Shown here piece after piece: positions 22,833-22,898 of a stretch of DNA of 22,898 nt. A program made the position numbers and the translations under genes. Position 1 is the first letter of the stretch. Every line of letters starts with the position of its first letter. This stretch comes from Cyanobacteria bacterium UBA2566. GTDB taxonomy: Bacteria > Cyanobacteriota > Cyanobacteriia > Cyanobacteriales > Desertifilaceae. The stretch spans positions 1 through 22,898 of the forward strand of contig DDLS01000076.1 in NCBI GenBank assembly GCA_002340255.1. The letters are read 5' to 3'. The notes under the pieces are model-generated. The model saw nothing but the letters and a program-made list of their open reading frames with translations, did not search any database and had not been told where the DNA came from.

Positions 22833-22847
22833 CAGCGCTTCGCGCTG
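22833..22847. repeat. Dispersed palindrome CAGCGC-TTC-GCGCTG
   Basis: This is a perfect 6-bp inverted repeat with the same TTC centre as the copy at 19834-19848. It lies in the non-coding end of the window. The last bases (TTGTCATTGCGACCG) resemble another common intergenic repeat start, but it is cut by the edge. Confidence 0.7.
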
Positions 22848-22898
22848 CTATGAGGTACTATGTTGATCATAGATGTGAGTTGTCATTGCGACCGCAGG

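Noticed and set aside
22760..22898. Possible coding fragment at the right edge
   Set aside because: Both strands hit stops within a few codons, or leave only 16 unremarkable residues at the edge; the sequence looks like intergenic repeats.

Overview
The window looks like chromosomal DNA from a filamentous, non-diazotrophic-type cyanobacterium. The octamer GCGATCGC (HIP1) recurs across coding and intergenic DNA. The gene families are typically cyanobacterial: a GAF-GAF-PAS adenylate cyclase of CyaB type, an ABA4-like protein, a cofactor-assembly-of-complex-C (CCB) protein, DUF4079, a CxxC-containing pentapeptide-repeat protein and an ABC1 kinase. A PatX-like RGSGR peptide precursor points to filamentous growth. 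No rRNA, tRNA, insertion sequence, phage module or CRISPR array is visible.

Layout. (1) 1-4800: the C-terminal tail of a RelE/ParE-like toxin runs off the left edge. It is followed on the minus strand by a small membrane protein, a large methyltransferase of the family associated with DNA phosphorothioation (no dnd genes are present), and an ABC1/UbiB-type kinase. (2) 4800-10900: recN diverges from the kinase gene, followed by a large adenylate cyclase and a hypothetical protein made of two internal repeats. (3) 10900-15010: an ABA4-like membrane protein, a 61-residue membrane protein, inorganic pyrophosphatase with a TTG start, a 531-base non-coding stretch with hairpins, a metallo-beta-lactamase-fold protein whose metal site is eroded, and an Rpn/PD-(D/E)XK nuclease. 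(4) 15200-18730: an FAD-dependent oxidoreductase, the patX-like gene with its own terminator, and sbcD. (5) 18790-22760: a secreted pentapeptide-repeat protein (minus strand), a small membrane protein, then a co-directional run of msrP, a secreted hypothetical protein, a DUF4079 membrane protein and a CCB-family protein.

How the parts may work together. The run from msrP to the CCB gene is redox- and heme-themed: a periplasmic molybdenum reductase, a small secreted protein, a His-rich membrane protein that could supply electrons in place of MsrQ, and a factor of the kind that helps attach heme ci to cytochrome b6. RecN and SbcD are both double-strand-break repair proteins but are not in one operon. 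The cyclase is a cAMP signalling node with its own regulatory domains.

The most notable item is the patX-like gene. It encodes a short secreted precursor with two RGSGR pentapeptides, the signal known to act on the developmental regulator HetR. It lies just downstream of a TCCGGA hexamer and a perfect inverted repeat. Other unusual points are the methyltransferase flanked by two copies of the same domain, the metal-site-depleted MBL protein, a cyclase TPR apparently interrupted by about 140 residues, and dispersed AGCGCTTCGC palindromes between genes.
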